Positions 9,053 through 17,848 of a stretch of 64,000 nt of DNA are shown in pieces. The notes under the pieces were generated by a model. It was not told where the DNA came from. It did not search any database and saw nothing but the letters and a program-made list of their open reading frames with translations. Every line of letters begins with the position of its first letter. Positions within the stretch are counted from its first letter, which is position 1. The position numbers and the translations under genes are program-made. This DNA is from Nocardia carnea NBRC 14403 (GTDB taxonomy: Bacteria > Actinomycetota > Actinomycetes > Mycobacteriales > Mycobacteriaceae), in assembly GCF_000308515.1 (NCBI RefSeq), contig NZ_BAFV01000040.1, positions 62,001 to 126,000 on the forward strand, given 5' to 3'.

Positions 9053-9747
9053 GCCGTTCCTCTCTTCCTCCGACGAAACATTCGAATTGTTCTCCGGCTG
9101 AGAAATCGCTCGAAACGACGAGGCCCCGCGAAACCTTGGGCGGTGATATTCGGAAAACTGTGTCCGGCAGAGCCATCGTCCGGATGGGTCCCCGTTTCAG
9201 GGAAGTTCCCGTGTGCAGATTAGCACCTCACAAAGACCACGTCAGCACCTCGTTTCACCGAACCACACTCGCGTGAAAAGTTTTTCGTTGCTCCCGCGCG
9301 CATATGCACCCCCACCACGGCAATCCGTCGCCCGAAACACGGTTCCTTGCAATGAGCTCACATTTGCACGGCAACAGCCGCGAGGGTTATCAGAACTGTT
9401 AGCTGCCCTCCTCCAGCACATAACGAACCGGATGACAGGGCCGGGGGCAGAATCTTATCTTCATCGAACTCCGAGCATCTTTCGGATATCAACCGCCGAA
9501 TTGTGATGCTCGGCGAAAAAGCGCGGGATCCCCGTAGCCTCACCTTTTCCCAACTATCGGCGACAGGTACACGTAGACGTTTTCGAGATTCAGCTCTCGC
9601 CACCCGAGACCGGCGGCCGCGCAAACGGAATCCGTACCGCAGTCCTTGCGTGGCGCAGCGCACGGAGCACCCTGCGCATCATAGAATTCGCCGAGCTGAT
9701 TCCGGGTTTCGCTGACATCGGTCGAGTCGAACCACCAGGAGGACGAG
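9053..9747. other. Intergenic stretch, lower GC, no gene seen
   Basis: About 695 bases ahead of the membrane flavin reductase gene. Reading frames in it are short and lack ribosome-binding sites. It is visibly less GC-rich than its surroundings. It probably holds the promoters of the micropeptide gene (leftward) and the reductase gene (rightward); I could not place them. Confidence 0.5.
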
Positions 9748-11064
9748 TTGTCGCTGATCGCTCGCGGTATAGCGTGGTTCGGGCTGTATCTGGCGGCCGC
9801 GATCGTCCCGCTGGTATTCGCCGCGATCGGTGTCGCCGACGCCGATCGCGGGTTCCTGACGGAATTCTCGGTCGCCCTGGGCTTCGTCGGAATGTCGATG
9901 CTGGGCCTGCAATTCGCGCTGGTTGCCCGGTTCCGGGCCGTCGCGGCGCCGTTCGGGGAGGACGCGCTGGTGCAATTCCACCGGCAGGTGTCCTATGTGG
10001 CGCTGGCGTTCATCCTCGCCCATCCGGTGCTGCTGCAGATCGCGGGTACCGACATCATCGGTCTGCTGAACCTGGTGCAGGCTCCGCCGCGAGCGCGGTT
10101 CGCGGTCGCGGCGACAGTCCTGCTGCTGATCCTGATCGCCACCTCCGTCTGGCGCAAACGCCTGCGTATCCGCTACGAGATCTGGCAGATCTGCCACGGC
10201 CTGCTGTCCGTGCTGGTCGTCGCCTGCGCGCTCGCCCATATGTTCCTCGTCGACTACTACCTCGATGCGGTATGGAAGAAATGGTTGTGGGCACTGATGA
10301 CACTCGCATTGGTGCTACTGCTGGTGTGGGTTCGCATAGTCGAACCGATGCTCCGGTTACGCCGGCCCTGGCGGATCGAGCAGGTCACCGCCGAACGGGG
10401 TAACGCCCATACGCTCGGCCTGGCGCCGGTGGGTCATGACGGATTCCGATTCCAGCCGGGTCAGTTCGGATGGCTCGTGGTGGACCGTGCGCCGTTCTCG
10501 ATCACCGCGCATCCGTTCTCCTTCTCCTCCAGCGCCGAGGAACACCGGCGAGTGGAGATGACGATCAAGGCGCTGGGCGATTTCACCTCGACCGTCGGCG
10601 ATATCCCGGCGGGTACGCGCGCCTACATCTCCGGTCCGCACGGCGTCTTCACGCCCGACCGCAACGAAGGCCCCGGATTCGTGCTGATCGCGGGCGGTAT
10701 CGGCATCACCCCGATGGCGAGCATCCTGCGGACCATGGCGGACCGCGAAGATCGCCGCCCGGTCCTGCTTTTCCATGCCGTCCGCACCCTGTCCGAAGCC
10801 ACCCTGGACGACGAGGTCCGGGCATTGGAGCAGCGGCTGGATCTCACGGTGGTGCGGGTTCCGGAGCGGCCGCCCGCCGGTTGGTCCGGCGAACACGGTT
10901 ATCTCGATCGCGCCGTACTGGCCCGGCATCTGCCGGCCGGGTATCCGCGGAGGCAGTATTTCGCGTGCGGGCCCGGCCCCATGGTCACCGCCGTGGAAAA
11001 TGCCCTGGCAGACCTCGGTGTTCCCGCCGAACGCCTGCACACCGAACGATTCGACTTCGTCTGA
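9748..11064 (+). CDS. Ferric reductase-like transmembrane protein with FAD/NAD(P) oxidoreductase domain
   Basis: 438 residues. The first ~210 contain six hydrophobic helices with histidines in HRQVSYVALAFILAHP and CHGLLSVLVVACALAHMF, the pattern of b-heme-binding ferric reductase or NADPH-oxidase-like membrane domains. The C-terminal half is a ferredoxin-NADP reductase module with the FAD-binding HPFSFSSS, the nucleotide-binding AGGIGITPMASIL and the C-terminal FACGPGPM. It should move electrons from NAD(P)H across or into the membrane. A TTG at 9748 is supported by AGGAGG nine bases upstream. A 29-residue membrane peptide gene follows after 11 bases. Confidence 0.88.
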   Translation: MSLIARGIAWFGLYLAAAIVPLVFAAIGVADADRGFLTEFSVALGFVGMSMLGLQFALVARFRAVAAPFGEDALVQFHRQVSYVALAFILAHPVLLQIAGTDIIGLLNLVQAPPRARFAVAATVLLLILIATSVWRKRLRIRYEIWQICHGLLSVLVVACALAHMFLVDYYLDAVWKKWLWALMTLALVLLLVWVRIVEPMLRLRRPWRIEQVTAERGNAHTLGLAPVGHDGFRFQPGQFGWLVVDRAPFSITAHPFSFSSSAEEHRRVEMTIKALGDFTSTVGDIPAGTRAYISGPHGVFTPDRNEGPGFVLIAGGIGITPMASILRTMADREDRRPVLLFHAVRTLSEATLDDEVRALEQRLDLTVVRVPERPPAGWSGEHGYLDRAVLARHLPAGYPRRQYFACGPGPMVTAVENALADLGVPAERLHTERFDFV

Positions 11065-11075
11065 ACGGGGCCGCC

Positions 11076-11165
11076 ATGCGACACGTCTACACCACCCGCG
11101 CTGTTCTCGCGATCACCGTGATGCTGCTGGCAGCCTCCGCGTGGTTCGCCCTCGCCACCGGCTGA
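11076..11165 (+). CDS. 29-residue single-pass membrane peptide
   Basis: ATG at 11076 to TGA at 11165. A positively charged start (MRHVYTTR) is followed by a hydrophobic span (AVLAITVMLLAASAWFALA), which predicts an N-in single transmembrane peptide. It begins 11 bases after the stop of the membrane flavin reductase, so the two are almost certainly on one transcript. Small subunits of this kind are common in membrane oxidoreductases, but no family is recognised here. Confidence 0.55.
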   Translation: MRHVYTTRAVLAITVMLLAASAWFALATG

Positions 11166-11234
11166 CCGCCCCTGTCCGGACAATCACCGCCGCGCCGCCC
11201 TACACCCCGGCCGCGCGGTGAGCACCGGCGACGG

Positions 11235-12155
11235 TCAGTTGCCGGGTCCGCGATAGACGATGAGCGGCCGCTGGGCCCGGTGTAGCAGGTTCTGTGTCGT
11301 GGAACCGAGCAGCGCGCCGCGCAGACGCCCCCGCCCTTTGTGGCCGACGATCAGCATCTGCCCCTCGTCGAGCGCCCGCAGCAGTTCGCGGACGGCCGAA
11401 CCGCGCCGGGACCGCTCCTCGACGGCGACACCGGGGAATTTCTCCCGGTACGGCGCGACGATCGTCGACAGTATCCCGGCCTCCGAGCGGGCGATGGTCT
11501 CCCAATCGACGGTCATCGCGGTCGGTCCGAACACCTGCATCGCCGTGGGAACGGAATCCCCGGCCGCCGCGCTGTCGGTCCAGGTTCGTACGGGTACCAC
11601 CGGAACAGCGAACAGCTGCGCCCAGGCGAAGGCGAGTTCGGTCGCCCCGGCCGACAGCGGACTGCCGTCGCAACCCACCACGATCGGCCGATCGTCCGGC
11701 GACGGATGTCCGGGGTCACCGCGCCATACCGCCACCGGACAGTGCGCCTGATCGACCACCCGCAGTGCCGTCGAGCCGAGAATCCACCGTTCGACCGCCC
11801 CGGCGCCGGTCGCACCGATAACGATCATCGCTGCGCCCCGGGCCGCTTTCAGTAATCCTGTGGCGGGCGGTTCACTGTCCGCGATCGAGGTCAGCTCTAT
11901 TCCGGGTGCCGACCGGCGCACCGCGTCTTCGGCGGTGGTCAGCAGCTCCGAGCGATACGCGCGGTACCGCTCGGCCAGCTCGCCGGGGGTCATCGCGATC
12001 TCGGGCATCGGGCCGGGAGCAGGGGAAGAATGCACCAGGTGCAGCGGCAGGGCGAGCTTCCGGGCGAACGCGGTCGCCCATTCGGCGGCGGCCAGTGAGG
12101 TCTCGGATCCGTCGACGCCGACCACGATGTGGTCGCCCGCGGGGATTGGCTGCAT
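11235..12155 (-). CDS. Universal stress protein, tandem Usp domains
   Basis: 306 residues made of two Usp domains. Each has an N-terminal strand and loop (GVDGSETSLAAAEWA near residue 14; GCDGSPLSAGATELA near 160) and the ATP-binding G-x2-G-x9-G-[ST] signature (GATGAGAVERWILGS near 128; GHKGRGRLRGALLGS near 272). The intact signature in both halves suggests an ATP-binding USP of the type abundant in mycobacteria and often induced by hypoxia or starvation. Convergent with the reductase genes to the left. ATG at 12155 has a modest upstream GAAGG. Confidence 0.93.
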   Translation of the reverse strand: MQPIPAGDHIVVGVDGSETSLAAAEWATAFARKLALPLHLVHSSPAPGPMPEIAMTPGELAERYRAYRSELLTTAEDAVRRSAPGIELTSIADSEPPATGLLKAARGAAMIVIGATGAGAVERWILGSTALRVVDQAHCPVAVWRGDPGHPSPDDRPIVVGCDGSPLSAGATELAFAWAQLFAVPVVPVRTWTDSAAAGDSVPTAMQVFGPTAMTVDWETIARSEAGILSTIVAPYREKFPGVAVEERSRRGSAVRELLRALDEGQMLIVGHKGRGRLRGALLGSTTQNLLHRAQRPLIVYRGPGN

Positions 12156-12479
12156 CCGTCCTACCTTCCGTTCAGCATGGCGCGATCACTCTCCGATGAC
12201 GATTCCCGGTCGAACGCCCCCAACCGGCCGGCGGGCCGATCCCCGGTCACAGGATAGGAGCCACTCCGTCCCTGGAGGCCGGTCGACACGCTGCGCACGG
12301 ATCGCGGCGAATCCGCGGCCCGCAGCCGGGCCCCTCGGCTGCCGTCGCCGGCAAGACATCGCGGATAGGAGCCCGCGACGAAACCAGCCCACTGACTGGG
12401 ACCTCACCCCGCACTGAGCGCCGGCCCGCGTCACCATCAGGCGCAGACACACAACTCTGGTGGGAACATGGAGGTTCCG

Positions 12480-13658
12480 ATGCCGGCTCACGCACCGAAT
12501 GGGGAAACCCAGCACGGCGACGAGGAATTCAGGCAGATCGAAGCGGCCGCGGCCCCGACCCGGTTCGCCCGCGGCTGGCACTGCCTGGGTCTGGCGAAAA
12601 CGTTCCGGGACGGCCGACCGCACGAGGTCAAAGCGTTCGGCACCACCCTCGTGGTGTTCCGGTCCGAATCCGACGACACATTGCATGTGATCGACGCGTA
12701 CTGCCGCCATATGGGCGGAAATCTCGCACAGGGCACAGTCAAAGGCGATTCCATCGCCTGCCCGTTCCACGACTGGCGCTGGGGCGGCAACGGCAAATGT
12801 ACGGGGATTCCGTATGCCCGCCGGGTGCCGCCGCTGGCGAAGACCCGGGCCTGGCCGACGCTGGAACGCAACGGCCAGCTCTTCGTCTGGAACGATCCGC
12901 AGGGCAGCAAACCCACCGATGAGGTGACGATTCCGCAGATCGACGGGTACGGCACGGCCGAGTGGACCGATTGGACCTGGAACACCTTGCTGGTCGAGGG
13001 GTCACACTGCCGTGAGATCGTGGACAACGTGGTGGATATGGCCCACTTCTTCTACGTTCACTATTCCTTCCCGCGGTACTTCAAGAACGTTTTCGAAGGC
13101 CATGTGGCCACGCAGTACATGCGGTCCACACCGCGCGGCGATATCAATGTCGGCACCAATTACGACGATCCGGACTCCTCGCTGCGTTCGGACGCCTCGT
13201 ATTTCGGCCCGTCCTACATGATCGACTGGCTGTGGAACGAGGCCGGTGGCAGGACGATCGAAACGGTGCTGATCAACTGCCACTATCCGGTCAGCTCGAA
13301 CTCGTTCGTGCTGCAGTACGGCGCCATGGTGAAGAAGCCGGAGGGTATGTCGGACGCGGATGCCGACGCGATGGCGGCGCAGTTCGCCCGCGGTGTCGAG
13401 GTGGGTTTCGAGCAGGATGTCGAAATCTGGAAGAACAAGGCACCTATCGACAACCCGTTGCTGTCCGAAGAGGACGGTCCGGTGTATCAGCTGCGTCGCT
13501 GGTACAAGCAGTTCTACGTCGATGTCGAGGACATCACCGAGGATATGACCAAGCGGTTCGAGTTCGAGATCGATACCGAACGCGCGGTCACCAGCTGGGA
13601 GGCCGAGGTCGCCGCCAATATCGCCCGTGGCGCCGTGGTCGACACCACCACCCGGTAG
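12480..13658 (+). CDS. kshA: 3-ketosteroid 9-alpha-hydroxylase, oxygenase subunit (KshA)
   Basis: 392-residue Rieske non-heme iron oxygenase. The [2Fe-2S] ligands are in CRHMGG and CPFHDWRW at about residues 78-104. The catalytic domain contains SHCREIVDNVVDMAHFFYVH, the stretch that supplies the mononuclear iron histidines and aspartate in KshA and is nearly invariant in Rhodococcus and Mycobacterium KshA. It hydroxylates C9 of 3-ketosteroids, which with delta1-dehydrogenation opens ring B. The ATG at 12480 has GGAGG five bases upstream; an ATG at 12468 is less likely. The reductase partner KshB is not in this window. A hairpin terminator follows. Confidence 0.93.
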   Translation: MPAHAPNGETQHGDEEFRQIEAAAAPTRFARGWHCLGLAKTFRDGRPHEVKAFGTTLVVFRSESDDTLHVIDAYCRHMGGNLAQGTVKGDSIACPFHDWRWGGNGKCTGIPYARRVPPLAKTRAWPTLERNGQLFVWNDPQGSKPTDEVTIPQIDGYGTAEWTDWTWNTLLVEGSHCREIVDNVVDMAHFFYVHYSFPRYFKNVFEGHVATQYMRSTPRGDINVGTNYDDPDSSLRSDASYFGPSYMIDWLWNEAGGRTIETVLINCHYPVSSNSFVLQYGAMVKKPEGMSDADADAMAAQFARGVEVGFEQDVEIWKNKAPIDNPLLSEEDGPVYQLRRWYKQFYVDVEDITEDMTKRFEFEIDTERAVTSWEAEVAANIARGAVVDTTTR

Positions 13659-13678
13659 CCACACCGGGCGCCGGATAC

Positions 13679-13717
13679 GGCCCTCCGGGTCGAGCTTTTC
13701 GCTCGACCTGGAGGGCC
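13679..13717 (+). terminator. Hairpin terminator after kshA
   Basis: Arms GGCCCTCC-g-GGTCGAGC and GCTCGACC-t-GGAGGGCC pair perfectly except for the single opposed g/t, around a TTTTC loop. It begins 20 bases after the kshA stop. There is no clean U-run, as is usual in high-GC actinobacteria. Confidence 0.8.
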
Positions 13718-13785
13718 GTTCGTCATTTTCGGCCATCTTCCGGGATTCGTGTGACAGCGAGCACAACGGGGTGTTACAAATAGGT

Positions 13786-13804
13786 ATATGCCTAATAGGC
13801 ATAT
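13786..13804. promoter_or_regulatory. 19-base inverted repeat upstream of IclR gene
   Basis: ATATGCCTA and TAGGCATAT flank one central A, a perfect 9+1+9 palindrome and unusually AT-rich for the region. It lies 40 bases before the IclR start, the position expected of an autoregulatory operator. Confidence 0.65.
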
Positions 13805-13844
13805 TCCGTTGGGCATCAGCTCGCAGACCCCGATGGAGGGCTCC

Positions 13845-14687
13845 ATGACCATCCCCGCCGACACCGCGACCCCGAGCGCCGTGATCGACCGTATTTCGCT
13901 GGTCCTCGACGCGTTCGAAGGGCACGGCCGCCTGACACATGCGCAGGTGGTCCGGCGGACCGGACTTCCCCGGTCCTCCGTACACCGCATCCTCGAGCAG
14001 CTCGTGCGCCTGCGCTGGCTGCGCCGCGACGGACGCGATTACGCACTCGGGCTGCGACTGATGGAACTCGGCTCCCTCGCGGTACACCAGGACCGCTTGC
14101 ATCGCGCCGCCGTCCCCTTCCTGCACGAACTGCACCGCAGCACCGGTTATGTCGTACACCTGGCCGTACTCGACGGAACGGATGTGGTCTACCTGGACAA
14201 GGTCGGGGGCCGGCTCGGTAACGCGATACCCACCCGCGTCGGCGGCCGCCAGCCCGCCCACTGCACGGCCGTCGGCAAGGCGATCCTCGCCGATACCGAG
14301 GCTGCCGATTTCTTCGGCGCCGACGCCGTCCGGACGAAAACGCGCTACTCCATCGCGACCGCGGCGCAGTTGCGGGCCGAGCTTGCCAAGGTCCGGGCGC
14401 ACGGGGTCGCCTTCGAACGGGAAGAGTCACTGCCGGGTTTCGGCTGCGTCGCCGCGCCGATCGGCGAGCTCGGCCGGGCGGTGGCGGCGGTATCGATCTG
14501 CGGGCCGATCCAGCGGATGAACCTCGACCACCGGCTGGCGGCGCCGGTACGGATGACCGCCCTCGGGATCTGGCGCAATGTCGAGGACGGCGAGGTACGA
14601 GTGCATCCCACATTGCAACAGCTCCGCCCCCTGGCCCCGGCGCCGAACATCCGGCCGGGCGTCCACGCCGAGCCGGCACTCACCTGA
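13845..14687 (+). CDS. IclR-family transcriptional regulator
   Basis: 280 residues. The N-terminal winged helix-turn-helix (LTHAQVVRRTGLPRSSVHRI) is followed by an IclR effector domain containing the conserved HCTAVGKAILA and a C-terminal GFGCVAAPI segment. IclR proteins sense small organic acids or aromatics and either repress or activate catabolic genes. The ATG at 13845 has GGAGGG five bases upstream; in-frame ATGs further left overlap the palindrome. It follows kshA, separated by a terminator, and is a candidate regulator of steroid genes on either side. Confidence 0.92.
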   Translation: MTIPADTATPSAVIDRISLVLDAFEGHGRLTHAQVVRRTGLPRSSVHRILEQLVRLRWLRRDGRDYALGLRLMELGSLAVHQDRLHRAAVPFLHELHRSTGYVVHLAVLDGTDVVYLDKVGGRLGNAIPTRVGGRQPAHCTAVGKAILADTEAADFFGADAVRTKTRYSIATAAQLRAELAKVRAHGVAFEREESLPGFGCVAAPIGELGRAVAAVSICGPIQRMNLDHRLAAPVRMTALGIWRNVEDGEVRVHPTLQQLRPLAPAPNIRPGVHAEPALT

Positions 14688-14977
14688 CCGGACCACCGCC
14701 ATCGGACGGTCCGTCGCCCGCCGGATCTGGCCGGCCGGCGCCACCGGGGCCGGGCCCGTAGCCGGGCCTGCCCCGGGCACCCCCGGCCCGGCAGGTCCAC
14801 CATCGTCCGGTCCCCACGCCGACGGGATCGGCGAGTCACCATCACCAGGATCAGTGGGACCGCAATGACCGGCGCCACAATCGGCACGATCACCAGGAGC
14901 CAGCGCAGGTCCCGGGTGAGCTGCAGGAATTTATCCGATCCGGGCGCAGGCTCGACCGAGGCATTTCGGACGGACCG

Positions 14978-15661
14978 TCAGCGCCTTTCGGGATCCTCCT
15001 GCCGGACCCGCTGCTCGACCTCCCGCCACCGGCCCGGGAGGGGATGCGGGTAGTCGGTTTGTTCATCGTGTTCGGCTGTCACCAGTGCGGTTTCGGCCGC
15101 ATCGATATCGTCGATCAACTGCCGGGCCAGGTCGCGTTCGGCCGCATAGTAGCGCTGCGCCCATTGCAGCACGATCTGCGAATACGCCCATCCGGGTTCG
15201 GTTTTCGCGGCTTCCGAGTCGACGGCCGCGCTGTGTTCCAGGCGCTCGACATCGGCGATATGGTCGCGCAGGATTTCCTTGAGCCGGTCCGGGGAACTGA
15301 GATGCCCGAACATGACCCGCAGCATCACATGGTGTTTCAGCATCGGCGGGTCGACGGGCGCGTTGTTGCTCCAGGCGGTGACAGCGGCCCGGCCGGCGGG
15401 GGTGATGCGATAGAGCCGGCGACCGCGCATGGCATTGTCGCTGTCCACCCGGGACTGCGCGAACCCGTGCCGTTCGAGCTTCTTCAGCTCCGAGTAGATC
15501 TGACTGTAGGAGGGGCTCCAGTAGATGTAGCGGACACTCCAGTCGGCCCATTTCTTCAGGTCGTACCCGGAGATCTCCTCCTCGTAGGAGAGCATGGCGA
15601 GCACCGCCCAGCTGGTCGGCGGCAGGTTCACCTGCGCCGGATCGGGTTCGCTCGTCGTCAC
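14978..15661 (-). CDS. PadR-family transcriptional regulator
   Basis: 227 residues. The N-terminal PadR winged helix (AVLAMLSYEEEISGYDLKKW, then YSQIYSELKKLERHGF) is followed by a long helical C-terminal domain of the VirR/PadR type used for dimerisation. The gene is divergent from the KstD-like dehydrogenase, with a shared 165-base intergenic region containing palindromes close to its own start. It probably represses itself and the dehydrogenase operon in the absence of a steroid or other substrate; the ligand is not known. Confidence 0.9.
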   Translation of the reverse strand: MTTSEPDPAQVNLPPTSWAVLAMLSYEEEISGYDLKKWADWSVRYIYWSPSYSQIYSELKKLERHGFAQSRVDSDNAMRGRRLYRITPAGRAAVTAWSNNAPVDPPMLKHHVMLRVMFGHLSSPDRLKEILRDHIADVERLEHSAAVDSEAAKTEPGWAYSQIVLQWAQRYYAAERDLARQLIDDIDAAETALVTAEHDEQTDYPHPLPGRWREVEQRVRQEDPERR

Positions 15662-15679
15662 CGCCGAATGCTATCAACG

Positions 15680-15699
15680 CCGGTATACCGGTCCGATAC
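15680..15699. promoter_or_regulatory. Palindromic site between padR-type and kstD-like genes
   Basis: A perfect 12-base palindrome CCGGTATACCGG (15680-15691) overlaps a GTAT-N9-ATAC repeat (15683-15699). It starts 18 bases before the PadR coding start. PadR proteins commonly bind short inverted repeats with an 8-9 base gap, so this is the best operator candidate in the interval. Confidence 0.5.
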
Positions 15700-15826
15700 A
15701 CCACTACGCGACCATGGAGATGCCGACCGGATGTCCCGGTCACCGGGAGGGCGGCCCCGCGCCGCGCGGCCGCCGATCTAGCGTCGGCCTCGGCACAATC
15801 CGGGAGCGTGAAAAGGCGGTACAGCA

Positions 15827-17362
15827 GTGGTGAACTTCGACGACGAAGTCGATGTCCTGGTGGCAGGGTCCGGCGCGGGACTCGCCGGCGCCTACACCGC
15901 GGCCCGGGAGGGGCTGTCGGTCGCAGTGGTAGAGGCGACCGACAAGTTCGGTGGTACCACCGCGTATTCGGGTGGCGGCGGCGTCTGGTTCCCGTGCAAT
16001 CCAGTGCTGGAGCGGGCCGGCACCGACGACACCCTCGACGACGCGCTCACTTATTACCGCGCCGTCGTCGGTGACCGCACACCGCTCGAACTGCAGGAAA
16101 CCTATGTGCGCCGCGGCCGCGATCTCATCGAGTATCTCGAGGCCGACGACCGCTTCCAGTTCCACATGTACCCGTGGCCCGACTACTTCGGCGCGGCGCC
16201 GAAGGCACGCACGGACGGACAACGCCATATCGTGCCCGCCCCGCTGCCGGCAGCCGAGCTCGGTGAGCTGCGCGAGCATCTACGCGGACCGCTGGACACC
16301 GAACGACTGGGTGCCCCGCTGCCGGATGTGCTGATCGGCGGACAAGCTCTGATCGGCCGTTTTCTACGCGCGCTGGCCACGTATCCGGAGGTGCGCCTGC
16401 ACCGCAACGCCGCCCTGACCGAACTCGTCGTGGAAGACGGAGCGGTCGTCGGCGCGCTGATCGAACGGCCCGGCGGAACGATGGCGATCCGGGCCCGGCG
16501 CGGCGTGATCCTGGCCGCCGGCGGATTCGAGGGCAACGACGAGCTGCGCCGGCGCTACGGTGTGCCCGGCAGCGCACGCGACACCATGGGATCGCCCGGA
16601 AACCAGGGCCGCGCGCACGAGGCCGGGATCGCGGCCGGCGCCGATACCGATCTCATGGATCAGGCCTGGTGGTCGCCGGGGCTCACCCATCCGGACGGGC
16701 GGTCGGCATTCGCGCTGTGGTTCACCGGGGGTATTTTCGTCGACCAGGACGGGCGGCGATTCGTGAACGAGTCGGCACCGTACGACCGGCTGGGGCGCGC
16801 CGCCATCGACCGTATGCGCGCGGGTGAACTCACCCTTCCTTACTGGATGGTCTACGACGACCGGAACGGTGTCACACCTCCGGTGCAGGCCCCCAATGTG
16901 TCGTTCGATGCGACCGAAAAGTACGTGGCCGCCGGACTGTGGCGGACCGCCGACACCCTCGAGGAGCTGGCGGAGGTGATCGGTGTGCCCGCCGCCAACC
17001 TGGTGGCGACCGTCGAACGCTTCAACGCGATGGTCGCGGCCGGTGCCGATACCGATTTCGGCCGCGGCGACGAGGCCTACGATCGTGCCTTCTCCCAGGG
17101 CGAATCGCCCCTGGTGCCGATCGATCGGCCACCCTTCCACGCGGCGGCCTTCGGCCTGTCCGACCTGGGCACCAAGGGGGGCCTGCGCACCGATACCGGC
17201 GCCCGGGTCCTCGACGGCGACGGCACCGCGATCCCGGGGCTCTACGCCGCGGGCAACACCATGGCCGCGGTCAGCGGCACCGTCTATCCCGGCGGCGGTA
17301 ACCCGATCGGCGCCTCGATGCTGTTCAGTCACCTCGCCGTCCGCGACATGCTCGGCCGCTGA
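15827..17362 (+). CDS. 3-ketosteroid delta1-dehydrogenase-like FAD flavoprotein
   Basis: 511 residues of the FAD-binding-2 (fumarate reductase/KstD) family. The dinucleotide motif VAGSGAGLAGAYTAAREG is near residue 11, followed by the KstD-type GGTTAYSGGGGVWFP near 41. The C-terminal AGNTMAAVSGTVYPGGGNPIG carries the tyrosine and glycine that form the KstD active site. It should introduce a C1-C2 double bond into a 3-ketosteroid, though paralogues act on related cyclic ketones. The start is GTG at 15827 or 15830. A SnoaL/ketosteroid-isomerase-like gene follows 30 bases later. The nearby kshA supports a steroid role. Confidence 0.85.
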   Translation: MVNFDDEVDVLVAGSGAGLAGAYTAAREGLSVAVVEATDKFGGTTAYSGGGGVWFPCNPVLERAGTDDTLDDALTYYRAVVGDRTPLELQETYVRRGRDLIEYLEADDRFQFHMYPWPDYFGAAPKARTDGQRHIVPAPLPAAELGELREHLRGPLDTERLGAPLPDVLIGGQALIGRFLRALATYPEVRLHRNAALTELVVEDGAVVGALIERPGGTMAIRARRGVILAAGGFEGNDELRRRYGVPGSARDTMGSPGNQGRAHEAGIAAGADTDLMDQAWWSPGLTHPDGRSAFALWFTGGIFVDQDGRRFVNESAPYDRLGRAAIDRMRAGELTLPYWMVYDDRNGVTPPVQAPNVSFDATEKYVAAGLWRTADTLEELAEVIGVPAANLVATVERFNAMVAAGADTDFGRGDEAYDRAFSQGESPLVPIDRPPFHAAAFGLSDLGTKGGLRTDTGARVLDGDGTAIPGLYAAGNTMAAVSGTVYPGGGNPIGASMLFSHLAVRDMLGR

Positions 17363-17392
17363 CCGGCCCCGACCAGAACAGGAAGTAACACC

Positions 17393-17764
17393 ATGCCGGA
17401 ACCGGACCGGATCCGCGCGGCCGTGCGCCGCTATCTCGAGACCGTCGCCACCGGGACCGCGGCCGAGATCGCCGCGCTCTACCACCCGGACGCCACGCTG
17501 GAGGACCCTGTCGGCTCGCCGGCACACACCGGTCGCGCGGCCATCGAGAAGTTCTACAGCCCCCTCGAATCGGCGCGCCGCCGCACCGAACTGCTGAGCC
17601 TGCGTGTGAGCGGCGGCAACGCCGCGTTCTCGTTCCGGGTGGTCACCGAAACCGGCGGAAAAACGATCACGGTCGAGCCGATCGATGTCATGACCTTCGA
17701 CGAGGACGCGCGAATCACCGGTATGCGCGCGTTCTGGTCGCCCGACGACGTCGATTTCGGCTGA
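17393..17764 (+). CDS. SnoaL-like/ketosteroid isomerase-like NTF2-fold protein
   Basis: 123 residues with the NTF2-like fold seen in delta5-3-ketosteroid isomerases and SnoaL-type enzymes: helix-rich N-terminus (IRAAVRRYLETVATGTAAEIAAL), then YHPDATLEDPVGSP and a C-terminal beta sheet ending ITGMRAFWSPDDVDF. The DATLEDPVG segment corresponds to the region that carries the catalytic acid in ketosteroid isomerases. It could move the double bond of a 3-keto-delta5 steroid. Co-transcribed with the KstD-like gene by spacing. Confidence 0.8.
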   Translation: MPEPDRIRAAVRRYLETVATGTAAEIAALYHPDATLEDPVGSPAHTGRAAIEKFYSPLESARRRTELLSLRVSGGNAAFSFRVVTETGGKTITVEPIDVMTFDEDARITGMRAFWSPDDVDFG

Positions 17765-17848
17765 GCCCTGGACCGGACACCTCGCCCCTGCGAGGGTGAT
17801 CGGCTATATCGGCGCGCGGCGCGCGCCCGGCGGACAAAAGGAGTGACC

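Noticed and set aside
8862..9176. Leftward 104-codon frame covering the micropeptide region
   Set aside because: No ribosome-binding site, low-complexity sequence in a different frame from the micropeptide, which has the better start.
12462..12478. GGAAC-N6-GTTCC repeat at the kshA start, considered as a KstR box
   Set aside because: The spacing between half-sites is six bases, not two, and it overlaps the start codons; it does not fit the KstR consensus.
14805..14893. Leftward hydrophobic frame (IVPIVAPVIAVPLILVMV then basic residues) between iclR and padR genes
   Set aside because: It has a GTG start but no ribosome-binding site, and its continuation runs antisense into the IclR gene. It may be a micropeptide, but support is too thin to list.
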